This document shows, piece by piece, positions 23,119-36,198 of a stretch of 64,000 nucleotides of DNA (position 1 is the stretch's first letter; the number at the start of each line of letters is the position of its first letter). The translations under genes and the position numbers were made by a program. The stretch covers positions 25,446,289-25,510,288 of the forward strand of contig NC_064548.1 in assembly GCF_023856365.1 (NCBI RefSeq), in the 5' to 3' direction. The notes below the pieces were generated by a model. The model saw nothing but the letters and a program-made list of their open reading frames with translations. It ran no database searches and was not told where the DNA came from. The DNA is from Brienomyrus brachyistius (lineage: Eukaryota; Chordata; Actinopteri; Osteoglossiformes; Mormyridae).

Positions 23119-23144
23119 GGGGGGGGGGGGGGGGGGGGGGGGGG
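23119..23144. repeat. Poly-G tract, 26 bases
   Basis: An uninterrupted G run on the plus strand. Confidence 0.95.
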
Positions 23145-23297
23145 TTTGGTGGAGGAGGCGGCAAGGTGTCAAAGTCTGGGGAGGAGGAGAAAGGAGATCT
23201 TTATGGAGGCCGAAATGCGAGTGACTCCTTCGCTGGTGACTCCTCTACTGCAGAAAGTGCATCATGTTACACATCAGAATGCGGAGAGCTGAGGGAC

Positions 23298-23372
23298 TGA
23301 TCTCACTGATCTTGCTGATCTCGCTGATCTCGCTGATCTCACTGATCTCGCTGATCTTGCTGATCTCACTGA
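23298..23372. repeat. 9-bp minisatellite, about eight copies
   Basis: CTGATCTCG, CTGATCTCA and CTGATCTTG alternate with no gaps. Confidence 0.93.
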
Positions 23373-23862
23373 TTTATGAAACATGTAAACAAACAGGCAT
23401 GTTGTGTCGCCAGCACAGGATTTATTAACACGCGGAATCTTCCACCCACACACAAAAGTATTGGCCCTAATTTCACTGCATTGTGTTATATATACTTACG
23501 CATCATGTTATGAAATTAAAGCTGTTTCGCGTTCCCAGGTCTGGGTTTTCAGAGATTCAGGACGTATGTTCTGTGATTCAATTCCTTTCCTGTGCTTTTG
23601 TTTGCATAACTTGTTTATCCACAATATTCCTGTGGTTCAATAAGCACATCCTGATTTTGCCGAGTTTGAGTGTCCTACTGTCAACAAGGGAGGGGCTTGC
23701 GTTCACTTCTTTAACCAATCACAGACTTCATCATATGACATCATTGATGTTAAGCGGCAAAGTGCACAGATTTATAGGGTGTACCTGTTTTATTGTGTTG
23801 CTGCCTTTTGTTAAGGGGCATGTCATAGGTAAACTAAATATAGGAATATGCTTTATACATAC
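23373..23862. other. hs6st3 intron, nothing recognised
   Basis: Unique-looking AT-rich sequence ending in a TA microsatellite. Confidence 0.5.
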
Positions 23863-23883
23863 ATATATATATATATATATATA
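23863..23883. repeat. (TA)n microsatellite
   Basis: About ten TA units preceded by ACATACA. Confidence 0.95.
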
Positions 23884-23947
23884 GCAATGAGATGAAATGA
23901 ATGGAGCAATGAAAGGGTGAGTCTTTATTGCACGATGAAGATGATAA

Positions 23948-23995
23948 TGCCAACTACAAGGCTTGAACCAACAACCTTCTGATCACAATTACTGA
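23948..23995 (-). mobile_element. SINE head relic
   Basis: On the minus strand ATCAGAAGGTTGTTGGTTCA and the following AGCC match the B-box region of the tRNA-headed SINEs at 18325 and 48166. The rest is not recognisable. Confidence 0.4.
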
Positions 23996-26543
23996 GGCTG
24001 CCGAGTGAAACACTGCCCCCTGATGTCTGGAAGCCTTGAGTTTGAAAATGAGAAAAAACTGCAGACAATGCAGTGATGTCATACAATGAAGTCTGTTACT
24101 GCTTAAAGATGCTAAACTCAAGCCGTCTCCCTTGATGACCCAGGGACACATCAAACTCGGCAAAATAACGACGCCCGATTTAACAAGCCTCTCATTAAGA
24201 TTTCGGTATGCCTGTTACACATTCTAAATCAATGCTGCCCCCTACCTTATAATACAAGGAACATTCTAAGGAGTGCTGTGTCGGGGGGCACCCTGTAACT
24301 TTTCAGGCTGACCTCCAGCGCTGAAGCCCTGTCTGACGCCCACTGAAGCGGAACTCGCCAAACTGGTGTCAGCTTCTGCCGTTGTTGGGTCAGCACTTCC
24401 GAAACTTGCAGTCACCCCTCCGGCTTCACTAAGGGAGGAGGCTCTGCATGGGAGGGGGCATCACTGCGCCGCCTTCACCCCCCCATGACTTTGCAGCGAT
24501 ATGCTATCCCTAGGTAAGGCCCAAAACCGGAGGTAAACTCTTCCATAAGTTTACGACGAGATAAATGTCACCTCATTCCATCACCTGATCGTCCCCTCTC
24601 AGCATGTTTAAAGTACAAACCAACAACTGGCCTCACAAACATAATATTCAGCAGTCGCAGTGTGACCTGGCATATTCATTTGCTCCGTATGACCTTAAAC
24701 CACGTCCAGAAAATAAAAGGCATCACAGCTCCAGAACTCATAACACCAGAAGGTTCCAGCTCCGTAACGGACTGAAATGGGGAATCGAATACCACTGAAA
24801 GAGTCGAAAGAAGCTGTGCACATGCGACTTTTGCGTTCCCATAGTGATGGTGTTTTTTCGAAAATAGTTTTCATGGTTCGATGTGCTGGAAACTCCAGCT
24901 AAAACCATTTCCAGTGGAGCTCGCTGACTTAATGTAAGCTCCTTTGTCCTGCCTCCAGTGTGACATTTCAATTTTAAACGAGCAATGATGAAGCCTGACT
25001 TGGCTTTCACCCCTGCAGGAACCCCGCTTTGCACGCTGAACTTATCGGAACGCTGCAAGACGATATTTAATCCGTGTTATTTACGGTCACTTTAAATGCC
25101 GCTGCACGACGGCGAAGCTATTGCGTTTCATTAAACTGTACATCAAGCAAGAAATCAGATTCAACAATCGATTTTTTTTTTTTAAAGTTCCTTTTAGTCG
25201 AGCTTCCGTTTCATAAGTTTCAAAGACACAACAGTGACAAAACACACATGTAATAATTTCCCAACACTGTGACAGCAGAAAGTCATCCGCAGAAAACCTG
25301 CAGCATTTCAGTGCACGTTGCTCTTCAGGAAATGAGTACGGACAGGGTGAGCTGCGAACATTTCCAGTCACCTCCTCGGCGGTCCAGATGGGGGCCAGTT
25401 GGGGTCTGATTCTGTAAGACTGTTCACTCAAGGCATTAGGTAATAATGGTACAATGGTACATACTTTAAAATGACCACCCTACCAACTACTTCAGGCTGA
25501 AAAGTGAACAAACTCATACACAGTTTCCTCTTTCATGTCGGTCACTGAGGCCAAACATTAATATTCAATTTGCTTTTTGCTTTTGCTTGGTTAATTGGAG
25601 CAGGTCCATCCACGGATGCCCTTGAGATGTTGTGTCTGTTTTTATTGAACTTTGAACCACTAGACTGTGAAAAGGCCAAACTGTGGGGAAAAGAACAGCC
25701 CCCCCCCCTGGGGAGTGCCATTATAATAATTAAAGGTTTGGTTCAGTCAAACCGGCTAAATACTAAATGTTGGCACATTCTGATAAAACAGACAGTTCGA
25801 CCGATTCCGGGAAAGACGCGCGACGATTTTCAGAGCAGAGGTTAATAGAGGGTATAAGAAAATAGCAAGAATAAGATTAATCCTGATTGATCAAGAGTGG
25901 CCCTTGATGTAGCTGCTGATATTCAGTCGTGTAAACTGGCCTAAACAGGTATAAATTGCTTTGGGTGTAAGGATCCACCGAGCGACTATAATGTAATGTG
26001 CTAAATGTGCCATTAATTAGGATAACGAGAATAACAATAAACTACAGGCCTGTGGATTCTTGTTCCACTCATATAATGTCCGGTTAGCTGTATCTTTCGA
26101 TACAGGTGAGATCTGTGTAAATTGAAAATAAACTCTACAATTTCACAACACAAGGGCATCATCTGCCAAAGCCCAATCCCTAAAAAAGGAGCATTATAAA
26201 ACGAAACAGCAGAAAGTCAGACTGTATTATTTATACAGAATTCTTTCATTTGGATGTTAATAAATGTAAATGCTGTCCCTCTGTAATGCTTTAATGGCAC
26301 CACACAGTCGGAGAAGATTAACAGTCGTGTTGCATGACTGCTGATTGTGACTCAGCATCCATTCCACACAAAAACATAAAGTAAAGTAGCACACTGGCTA
26401 ATCTTCAGTTAGGAATTTAATGTAATATACTAGTGATTCAAATCTGAAGTCATAGGCACCACTACAGCCAATACTGCATCTTCTAATTAATGTGTATGCT
26501 AATTGACCATTTGAAACAGTTAACTCTATTCTTGTATCACATA
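23996..26543. other. hs6st3 intron, no exon recognised
   Basis: Unique-looking sequence. A 12-base T run is at 25172-25183. No coding similarity. Confidence 0.5.
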
Positions 26544-26984
26544 TAGTACCATGCAAAGTCTTAGGAAGTCAGAGAAAAGAATTTTTAAATGATCTTCTCA
26601 TTGGTGCAGAACTATTACACTATTTCTGTGTTAGCTTAGCTATTTCTAAACCTCTCCTATAGTCAGCCCTGTATTTTCAGCAAGTGTTTTGTGACAATTA
26701 GCACACCCTGTTAATCAATACCTCACTGAGTTATTTAACAAATTAAGTAAACTAATTAAGTGAGCTGGTGGTGAAATTTACCAGACGGGTCCCTGAGGAG
26801 AGGTTTGGGAACGGAAGTGGTGTTCTATGTCTAGCCGTCCGACAAGATATCACTAACTTTTGGAGACCATAATACATTCATGTTACTTTTTATTGCATTA
26901 CTCTTTATTGTTCTGATGTTAAACTGTGTCTTTTTTTCTGAGAAAACGTACTACTATTTTCTTTGACTTATGCCCAGAACTGTA
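26544..26984. mobile_element. Probable non-autonomous Tc1/mariner-like relic
   Basis: The left edge TAGTACCATGCAAAGTCTTA and the right edge (minus strand) CAGTTCTGGGCATAAGTCAA are imperfect inverted ends next to TA dinucleotides. The 'gcaaaagtcttaggc' wording is typical of teleost Tc1/mariner-type short elements. No transposase frame remains. Confidence 0.45.
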
Positions 26985-29344
26985 TTTAATGTAGATAATG
27001 ATGACAACTAATAAGTAAAATCAAAATCATATGAAAATTTGATTTCTTGGGAGCAACAACATTCCAGATGAATTCCAATAATTGTTTTACATTTAATAAT
27101 GTCCATATTTATCTCGAGTCCAGTCTTTAACTGGATGCTTTACACTTAATTTTACAATGTAGCAATTAATTTTACTATGTACTTATCCAGTTATTACTCA
27201 GAACAGACATCCTGTAAAATTTATGAAGTGTCAGTTTCCATCCACTCCTTCGGGGCCCTGCCTTTGGACAAACCCTGAAATTGAGACACACGTTTCTTAC
27301 TTAATGGACGCTCTTTCACAGTGTTAATATGTATCCGCACAGGATAACGTCCCCATCCTACAAAATTAGTGACGATTAAATGAGGAAATTCTGCCCTTTC
27401 TTGGCAGATGGAGAAGCAATGAACTTTTAAGCCATTTTGGTAACTTGAGGAAACCCAAGATGAAACTGTCATGTTCTCTTCGATACAAAATGAGTGTTGG
27501 TGGGACAAATTACAGTACCAATTATTTCGGGTCAAATGATTAAGAGGTGATATTAATAAGCTTTTGATATTCCTTGGCATGCATGACTGTCCTTGTTAGA
27601 ATGATGAGATCAGTTGTTTAATCTCAGTTTGAGGGTGACGTGAGGATTTGGCAGGTGCTGCCTATTGCTCTGTGGTCCGCGTTGTATCTGGTGCCTTTGT
27701 CTTGGATCTCACACACTAAGCTGAAGATTTCTCCATTACTGCCCCCCTCCCACAAAAAAAATAAATAATTAAAACCACTGGACATCAGAAAAGCAATGAT
27801 GCGGAAGAAAGAAACCAATGGAGGAAGAAGAGGATGAAAGACAGGAAGATAACAGAAGGAAGGTCATTGAAGACAGAGGCTGGCTGATGACTGAGGCGCC
27901 ATTGGCGGTGTAAAGATAAGGCTAGAATAACAAAGTCAACCGCCATGGATCAGGGGATGAAACTGGAGCAATTCACTGTGTATAAGAGTCTGACAGGGGA
28001 GTAAAAGCCTTACACTGAGGGAGACAAGCATCATGTCAGCTCTAAGGACAGAAAGAATATATTAGAATTAGAGAAGAACAGAAAGCATCGTCTCGGGAAA
28101 GGAGGGGGTCACGGTGATGTAGGATATGGGGGGAGAGAAGCTAAAACGGACCCCAATCACATCGGATCTGGGAAGCATGGTGGATATTCTGTCACATTGG
28201 GTGCCGGTCTCTGGAACTGGCTTGCTGGGATTTATTGGTGATGTAACTGACCTGCAGGTAGAATCAGGACGTGAATGGAAAGAGTCTGTTTGCACGTAAC
28301 GTTGGGGTTTGCATTGGGGAAAACAGCTGGAAGCGTCGAAACTGTCCAAGTGAGCCTGATTTAAACCCTACCGGGCCTAAACATCTATCTGGAAAGTCTG
28401 ACTTATATGTAGTGCATTCAATTCACCATCAAAACAGGCAATGAAAGTCAAAGAAAACAACCGAAAGCTGCTTCGGTTAAATAGCGTGGAGGGATCATGA
28501 AAAGATACATTAGTCCAAGACTGAGAGCCCGGGTCATTTCCCGGAGACGTCACCTAAGCGTAACTTCCCTTAAGTAAATTTATGGTAATTTTGCTCAGTA
28601 GATGAACTACATACAGTACATACAAATGTTAACCTGAAACTGGGGGGACAAAACACACAAAAAAAAATGTTCAGTACAGATTAACATGTATATGCAATCA
28701 TGAGATTTTGGCCACAGGTCATTTTTTAATCCGTAATAAAAATATAAAGATACACATTTAAAAATGTACCTTGCTGTCCCTTTCACTGTAGTATAATCAT
28801 CATGCTCATATTATATGCGAGTCTGTACACGCACATGTGCTACTTTCACAGTATGACGGCACTGGAACTCGTGTGTTCAGCTTCGCTGGTAGGTCATACA
28901 GATTTGATCACAGCTCTGTGTTATAACACTGCAGGATAAATCCTCTGGGCTCCGTTCTCATGCATGTCACATTTCCCACATAGTTCCAGTTTTTACGGCC
29001 TTTCTTTCCTGCTCACTGCTCAGCCTTAATCATCGGCTTCACTCAGCCGATCCCGGCACACAGTTACCCAGTCAGAGGTGCTACACGCTTCCGCAAGGCA
29101 TTGATTTCCAGCATCAGAGGGAATAGAAGCAAACAGACCCCGTCAGACCCCGAGCATCAAATGTCACAAACTGAAATGGTAATGAACGTAAACACTTTGT
29201 CAGATGTGAATAATAATAGTTCAGCTTTCTTGCCGTGCCTGGCGGTGAAGGCCATTAAAGTTTAAAAAGGTCCTTCCCAATTAATTATAAACAAAAGAGT
29301 TTCGGCGAAGGCATATGCTGCGGCGATGCTTAATGTAACACGGG
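26985..29344. other. hs6st3 intron, no exon recognised
   Basis: Unique-looking sequence with no coding similarity. Confidence 0.5.
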
Positions 29345-29440
29345 AGATTCATCCATCATTCATCCACTCAGCCAGTGTGGGGTCAGGAGGGATGTGGGGC
29401 TTACGCCAGGCAGCACCGGGCAGTCGGCAGGAAACACGCC
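29345..29440 (-). mobile_element. SINE 3'-end relic, reversed
   Basis: ATTCATCCATCATTCATCCA, then GTGTGGGGTCAGGAGGGATG and CAGGCAGCACC, is a diverged reverse complement of the 3' end of the SINE at 59976 (tail 'aatggatggat', 'gacccagtaggataagc'). Confidence 0.45.
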
Positions 29441-32304
29441 GAATAACGTGCTAGAGATTTTCGCAAAATAACACGGTAAAATATACAAATACAATTAAAT
29501 AAACAGCAGAGTAGATCTAAGTAAATACAAAGCTTAAATACCAGAGGTTGATGGACAATAATGAAAAATGAGAAAACATAGGGCTGCAAAGCATGATGCA
29601 GCCAGAGACACGAGCGAGGAGACGCCGTCCAGAGATGATCCCCATCCTGCTGTCTGCCAGCCTCCCTCTGCAGCACATGGCCGCGCCCTGCAAGGCAGAC
29701 GTTGGCCCACATTTCAGTCGCCCCGACCTTCCAATCAGAATTTCGCCTAGCGCCCGGTCTTCCAGCAAAAACGTTTCCCGCCGCCTAGTATCCTCAAATG
29801 GATGTGTCAGCCAGCCCATCTTCCAATCACAACTCTGCCTGTCATCCAACTGTCCAATCAGAAGGCTCACTTGAGGCCACACAACAGGGGTGAAACTTCC
29901 GATAGGAAAAGATGAAGATGAAAGGGAAAAACTCAATGTAAAGTGTAGGAGGCCAGCCTCTGATTTGCTCAGAAATCCAGCAGATTTCACTGCGTTAAAA
30001 AACTGAAGGGAAAGGTAACTGGCTTGGTCCTGATTTAAACCTCGCAGAGGTGTTTTCTCCCAAAGTAACATACTGTAGTGGCCTTCCCAGTGCAGGGGAA
30101 GCAGGCCTGAGCAAGCAAAGAGCAGACGTCAGGGAACAATGCTCTTAGTTTCATTTATCACATGCAGTGCTACTTGTATAACCTACACTGAAATGTGTAT
30201 TTTGGTAGCTTCCCCAACTGTGCCACATAAAACTAGACAAATCATAATCTAAAAATATACGGAATATTCAGTAAATGAACAACTATAGAAACATCAACAA
30301 AACAGTAAGACAGAAGTACAATGAACACAACACAACTTAGTGTGATTTTGGGTGCAAATATGCAAGAGTAGGTGATGAAGGGAAGGGAGGGATTACAGTA
30401 GAGAGGGATTGTGCGAAGAACGAGGAGGGGTATCATCTATATCACTGCCCCTGGCCAAGCCACAGGCCCCCGCTGGGGGCATCTAAGACCCTCAGAGACT
30501 CTGTGTTCATTATATGTTAGGGAGGTTTATGGAAGTTTCTGTCGTGCACAAGGTTGTAATGATGCTTTCATTAAATAACATGCAGAGCTACTGATATGTC
30601 CAAGGAGTAGATGAAAAGAAATTGTCCATCACAATGACATTGGCCTAGTGAGAGTTTACCATAACAGTTATTGGCCAGTTTAGCAATCGACAGAGTGCTT
30701 AGCGTTGCGCTAATCACTGCAGACTCAATGTAAGTGATCTCATTTCCAGTGGACATTGTCCCATTGGACCTGCCTTCTGTTACTCTTATGTACAATAGAT
30801 TAATCCCAAAAGATACCTATAGAACCACTGGAGGTAAAATGGAAATTTATACTGCGAATGCTGTTGTGATATGTGGAGGGCGGGGTGCAGAGGAAGGCTG
30901 CGGAATGATTTTTATCATATAGATCCCAAAGTCTTCACCACTGTAAATATCCACTGATACTCTGGAAGTTCCAGATCACCCCAGGGAATACATCTGCTGC
31001 TTATTCAGCACCTTTTGTTGAAGCTCCATGGAAGGCATTGTGAGTCCGTTGTAACTCTGAGCAGTAAGTCTTAAGGACTCTTTGAGTGAAATGATGTGAT
31101 TGGCTTTTGCTGTCATACAGATAAAAACGGCTCAATGCATCTCAAGTGAAAGGTCGAGTCATAACCTTATGAAATCAGAAAAAAAATCAAATAATGCACT
31201 ATCAATCACGTAAGTCCAATAAATGCCTGCATTTCGCCATGGAAACCGATCATTTATGAGATTCAAAATGATGCCGACTGAGGCCAGCAGAGATACTGAG
31301 TCTTTGAAAAAGCTTGCCTCGTATAATTGATAACGCGAGACGGGGAGGCCGCCCTCGCTGAACACACGCTAGCTCGCTACAGAAAGCCACTTCCTGTTCC
31401 ATCATCAATTTCTGTCTGCTGAAATGCCAAGGGCAGATTTTATCAGTGTTTGATTATTTCATCTCCTGTTTCTAACAGAGAAACATTCGCCTGCAAACAC
31501 TGTGTCACCAAATATGCTTCTTTGCAATAACAGCTGGTAGACAAATCTATTAATAAAACGTCATTGTGTGAGCGAAACGCAAAGGCTGATTTTGTCATCA
31601 TGCGAGACGTCTATCAGACAGGCGAGTTTTCCCGCCCTGGCTGCTCTTTCTACACCATTATACAATTATGCTCCGGACTGATGTAATCATACTTCCCAGC
31701 CTCCCCTCTAAAGGTGTCCATGAAATTCAGAGCCAGCATGAGATGAGCTTCTCCCTGATTGGTTGACTTGACCCGCATCATGTTATTAGCAAACCCAATT
31801 GAGATCCATCTGCAGTCAGGCATTTAAACCTCTCCTCGGATCCCGTGCACGCATTTCACGAGACAGCCGGCTAAATGCTATTACAAACTGGCTAACGTCC
31901 GGCATGACATTACACATAATTCGTTTATGTGACATCAAACAGTTTATTCTTACAGTGACTTTGTGACTTCAATTTACGGAGCTGGCTCAGTTTCGTGGGA
32001 TGTCTAATCACGAGTCTGCCTTCCTGGGGGGTGAGTAATGACAGAATATGGCCCAGTAAAACACTGCATCGGGAAGCTTCCCCGTGTGGACCACACTGGA
32101 GAGGTACTGGGAAGGTCTGCGTGGGGTTGGCATCCAGCATAATCACTGTAGGTGCCTGACTGCACCTGATTCATTTTGAGATACTGGCCTTGAAAAATAT
32201 GGCTACATGTCTTCAGGCAGGTAATACCTCTGTATGCCTCACACAGTGGCTTAAAGATGTATTAAAATCCTTCCCATTGTGTAAATCGACAAAATTGCAT
32301 GTCA
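29441..32304. other. hs6st3 intron, no exon supported
   Basis: Unique-looking. A 184-codon open frame on the minus strand (29517-30071) matches nothing known. Three CCAATCA boxes lie at 29731, 29823 and 29854. The stretch 31400-31930 is AT-rich and rich in homeodomain-type words, with the look of conserved non-coding DNA. Confidence 0.45.
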
Positions 32305-32455
32305 ATCCATCCATCACTGCTTATCTGATGTGTGGGGTCATGGGAAGGGGGGGGGATTTAGCCTGGAGCCTATTACAGGAGGCACAGAGTACATGGCTGG
32401 GGGGCCCCTGGCCTGGAGGCCTGCCCACTGTACAGTGCCCACACTTGCACATTAT
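32305..32455 (-). mobile_element. SINE 3'-half relic, reversed
   Basis: ATCCATCCATCACTGCTTAT, then GTGGGGTCATGGG, GCCTGGAGCCTATTACAGG and AGGCACAGAGTACATGG follow the reverse complement of the SINE 3' half in order. Confidence 0.6.
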
Positions 32456-32514
32456 GTAATATCCTGTGTTTCGTTACTAAACATGTGAGAGAATGTGTGA
32501 CCTTGATGTCCAAG

Positions 32515-32640
32515 TCCCTGCCCCCCTCCCCACCTAGACTCCACCCCTCCCCAGCCCCACCTAGACTCCCCCCCTCCTGATCCCCATCTTCAGCCTGACT
32601 CCCCCCGCCCCACCCTGCCCCACCCTGCCCCGCCAACATT
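32515..32640. repeat. C-rich low-complexity stretch
   Basis: CCCCACCTAGACTCC occurs twice, then runs of CCCCACCCTGCC. Strongly pyrimidine-rich on the plus strand. Confidence 0.7.
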
Positions 32641-33404
32641 CCTCATTCCCATTCCCCAACAAAGTGCCCAATCCTTGCTCCCATGCTGCTCCTAGACTAC
32701 GTGGATTGATAAAACTGAAAGACTCAGTTGTTAATCTGCACTTTAGCCAGTACTTACTGTAACTTTGAAGAGAAATGCAGTGACCCATGCTTTTTGGTGG
32801 GTACTCAGGCCACCAAACCCAATAATAATCAAGGAATCAGCGGAGGCTGGATGCCATTTTGCTAGACTTACTCTGATCCGTATAACGATGCTACATCTAA
32901 GCATCTCCTCAAAAAGACTAGACCAACATTAAATGTTCAGAGAGACAAAAGAAGTTGCTTTTAAAGAATGAGAATGAGGGCAAAGTATCTGGGAGGAAGA
33001 GTTATGGACCGTTCCATCTTACTTCAACTTCAGCTCTACTATTAACCTTGAGGTGGAATAAGTTTTCCTAAATGTCAATAATACGATAATTAATTCAGGG
33101 AGCGGATCTTCCAGACACTCTAAAGTACCTGTGTTCCACAGAAAGTCCCTGCACAGCCGTCGTCTGTCTACAAATGCAGAATTTCAGGTGAGTTTTAAAC
33201 AAATTAATTCAAAGAAGAGGCAAGCGGCATTATTCACATTGATCACTGCTTTCAATGGTCCACTAGTGCATTTTAAGTAGCCCTCTCCGGCGATTGTTTT
33301 GCTGAGCATGGAGATGATCATGACGGTTTGTTTTTAAGTGTTTAGATTTTCAGAAAAGGTGCCGGTCATAATGATGGGTGTTCATATATGGTAAAGGGGG
33401 GCTG
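32641..33404. other. hs6st3 intron, nothing recognised
   Basis: Unique-looking sequence. Confidence 0.5.
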
Positions 33405-33872
33405 TGGAACAGACACAGATGGGGGAATGCACACAGGTAATGGTATGCACACAAGTAAGGGGATGCATATGGGTATGGGGATGCAAACAAGTATGGGGAT
33501 GCAAACACATAAGAGGATGCTCACAGGTAGAGGGATGCCTATGGGCAAGGGGATGTAAACACGTATGGGGATGCTCACAGGGAAGGGGATGCAAACACGT
33601 ATGGGGATGCTCACAGGGAAGGGGATGCAAACACGTATGGGGATGCTCACAGCTAGGGAAGGGGATGCATATAGGCAAGGGGATGCAAACATGTATGGGG
33701 ATGCTCACAGGTAAGGGGATGCATATGGGCAAGGGGATGCAAACACGTGTGGGGATGCTCACAGGTAAGGGGATGTAAACAGGTAAGGGAAAGCAAAAAT
33801 GAAAGAGGATGCTCACAGGTAAGGGAAAGCAAAAATGAAAGAGGATGCTCACAGGTAAGGGGATGCACTCAG
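33405..33872. repeat. 18-bp minisatellite with 36-bp two-motif higher-order unit
   Basis: Most units begin GGGGATGC. Two 18-mers alternate: GGGGATGCAAACACGTAT and GGGGATGCTCACAGGGAA, so the higher-order period is 36 (GCAAACACGT at 33591 and 33627). Because 18 is a multiple of 3, frames on both strands show hexapeptide repeats; they are not coding. Confidence 0.93.
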
Positions 33873-34662
33873 GTATGAGGGGAGAAACCACACTGCATCT
33901 TTTCTGATCCTTTCCCAGCACAATAGATGAACTGGTGCCTCACACAGGTATTAATGTATTTAGTGAGCTGCAAGCAAGCGGGTATGTCTGCACAGTTAAG
34001 TGTGACACGACTGTCAGGGGAAATGCAGAGCAGGACTCAGCCCTCCATCACATGGACTCCCTGCATGGAATTTTACTCAACAAATCAATTCATGGTGCTG
34101 AATCAACAGGAAAATCACCAGCCCCCAGACTCGCTTTCCTGAGCTGGAAACAAAATTACCAAAAGGACAGGAATCTCAGGAAGGTGGTACATATTTTACG
34201 AGTAGTTTAAATGGCATCACAGTGGCAGATTTGAGTTTTGAATTCTTAAGTGACCCACTGGCTGAGCCACATCAGTGTAAAATCCACGCAGCGTACCTTC
34301 TGACGCGCAGGAATACGGATGAGGTGCAGGAGAGCATGGAAGCCAGCTACCGTTAGTCTTGGCGGTTGGGCTACATCCACACTGCAGTGATTCTGATTAT
34401 TTTGGGAAACTTAATGTTTGGGAAACATTAAGAGGGAATTGCTTCCAATTAAGTCTGCTGCAGTATCATTATGAACCAACTTACTGGCTCAAATATTAAG
34501 AGAGGTTTACATCTATATACAGTAAATAAAATGTATGTATATATATTTACTTAAGCTGAACATGACTTTACATGCAAAATTACAGCGAGCATTTTTATCT
34601 GGATTTGCATCTGAATCTGAATTTTTATTCTGCAAAGTGTGTCCGTCCATCACAAGGAAAAC
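33873..34662. other. hs6st3 intron, nothing recognised
   Basis: Unique-looking sequence. Confidence 0.5.
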
Positions 34663-34923
34663 ATACATACACACACACACATGCAGACATATACACACAT
34701 ACAGACACATACACACGCAGACACACACACGCAGACACACATACACAGATACACACAGACACACACATGCAGACACACACAGGCACAGACAGACACACAT
34801 GCAGACACACACACGCAGACACACATACACAGACACACACATGCAGACACACACAGACACACACACAGACATACAGATGCAGACACACAGACACACACAC
34901 ACACAGACACACACACACACAGA
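34663..34923. repeat. CA-rich compound microsatellite
   Basis: CA runs are interrupted by ATGCAGA, CGCAGA and ATACACAGA at irregular intervals. It gives spurious His/Thr-rich and Cys/Val-rich frames. Confidence 0.93.
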
Positions 34924-34959
34924 CATGGGCTACAGGTGACTGAGCACCTCTGTTACATG

Positions 34960-35048
34960 TACGGTTGTGTGTTTGGACAGCAGCAGGAACCCAGAAGAGC
35001 CAGAGGATCCCTGCACGCATGGTGGGACAACAGGGTGTGGGAATGGAA
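34960..35048 (-). mobile_element. SINE body relic, reversed
   Basis: GTGTGTTTGGACAGCAGCAG, GAACCCAGAAGAG, CCCTGCACGCATGGTGGGA and GGGTGTGGGAATGG follow the reversed SINE body ('cagtccaaa', 'cctccgggt', 'gttctcccc'). Confidence 0.45.
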
Positions 35049-36085
35049 GCAACTGACGATGGAAGCATGAGCGGGTGGGGGGGGGGACTCGCTGTACCAC
35101 TGCACAGCCCTCTGTTAAATGTATTAAATTCTAATTTTTAACGAAAGGGGGGGCTCGGGGGAAATCAGCCACTGATATATAGCCTTGCCTGACTCCCCAT
35201 TTTATTGCTGCTCTGCTAACGCAGGCGAAAACCGCTCTGTTTCCTGGACTCACCTACACAGCCTGGCTGCCACTCTGCCCACTGCACCAGTCTCTGGCTT
35301 ATTACCTGTCATTATTTCCCAGTTTAGCAGTAAAAAAATGTAGTAATTGGAGGACCGAGGTATGATGCCATTTCCTTCACCTGGAACATCATCTTTAACT
35401 AACCTTCCCTCCTTTAACTAACCCTCAGCGTTGCCAGCAGGGAACAGTGTACCTCAGGTTAGAACATCAGCTTGTCACACAGTAGTTCTGCTCTTCAGCG
35501 CCCCCTCTCTCTGACAGCCTCACATTGCACACCAGGAACAAAGCCACCGCTTGTCCCTGAGCCGCGTCCCACACACATGTGGGACATTCAAACACTCACC
35601 AGAGCTGGTGAGTCACTTCTCCAAAACAACAACCACTTCGGAATCCGCTTAGTCTTTTATACTTTTTGAGATCATTTGCACTTTTTTTCGACCTGGTGTG
35701 GAGTCTCTCTCTCATACTCTGCATCAGACGATATTCGGTCTCTGTTTTAACTCCACATGAGGCGAGTAACAGGACGTGTATTAGGATGCATCAGGACTGA
35801 AGGACATGCAGACTGTACTCTTTGTACACATACATATTAATGCAGCTACAGAAGACCTCCCATCTAGTCTCTTCCGACAGGCAGTTATCTATGTCTGGTG
35901 ACAGTGATTCAGACTGAACCCCGGGAAGGTCAGGCTCGCCCAGACAGCATGTCAGCTAGTCACAGGGCATTCTGACGTATTCACACATGTCTTACCCCCC
36001 CACCCCCCACTGCACTCCACCCCCCGGAAAATTTGAAACCCTGGAAGATTCCTTAGGGTATGAGGGGCAGACCTGCTTATAAACA
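35049..36085. other. hs6st3 intron, nothing recognised
   Basis: Unique-looking sequence with short G runs. Confidence 0.5.
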
Positions 36086-36136
36086 GACATACAAACAGAG
36101 AGACAGACAGAGAGACAGACAGAGAGACAGATAGAC

Positions 36137-36197
<61 letters not shown>

Positions 36198-36198
36198 T
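36086..36198. repeat. GACA/GATA tetranucleotide microsatellite
   Basis: GACAGACAGA and GAGACAGACA words pass into a long GATA run. Confidence 0.95.

Noticed and set aside
29517..30071. 184-codon minus-strand open frame in the intron
   Set aside because: No recognisable domain, no splice context and ordinary composition; compatible with chance over 46 kb.
33366..33921. Frames with hexapeptide repeats on both strands
   Set aside because: An 18-bp tandem unit keeps any stop-free frame open; no start context or family.
34513..35070. His/Thr/Gln and Cys/Val repeat frames
   Set aside because: CA-rich microsatellite translated in multiple frames.
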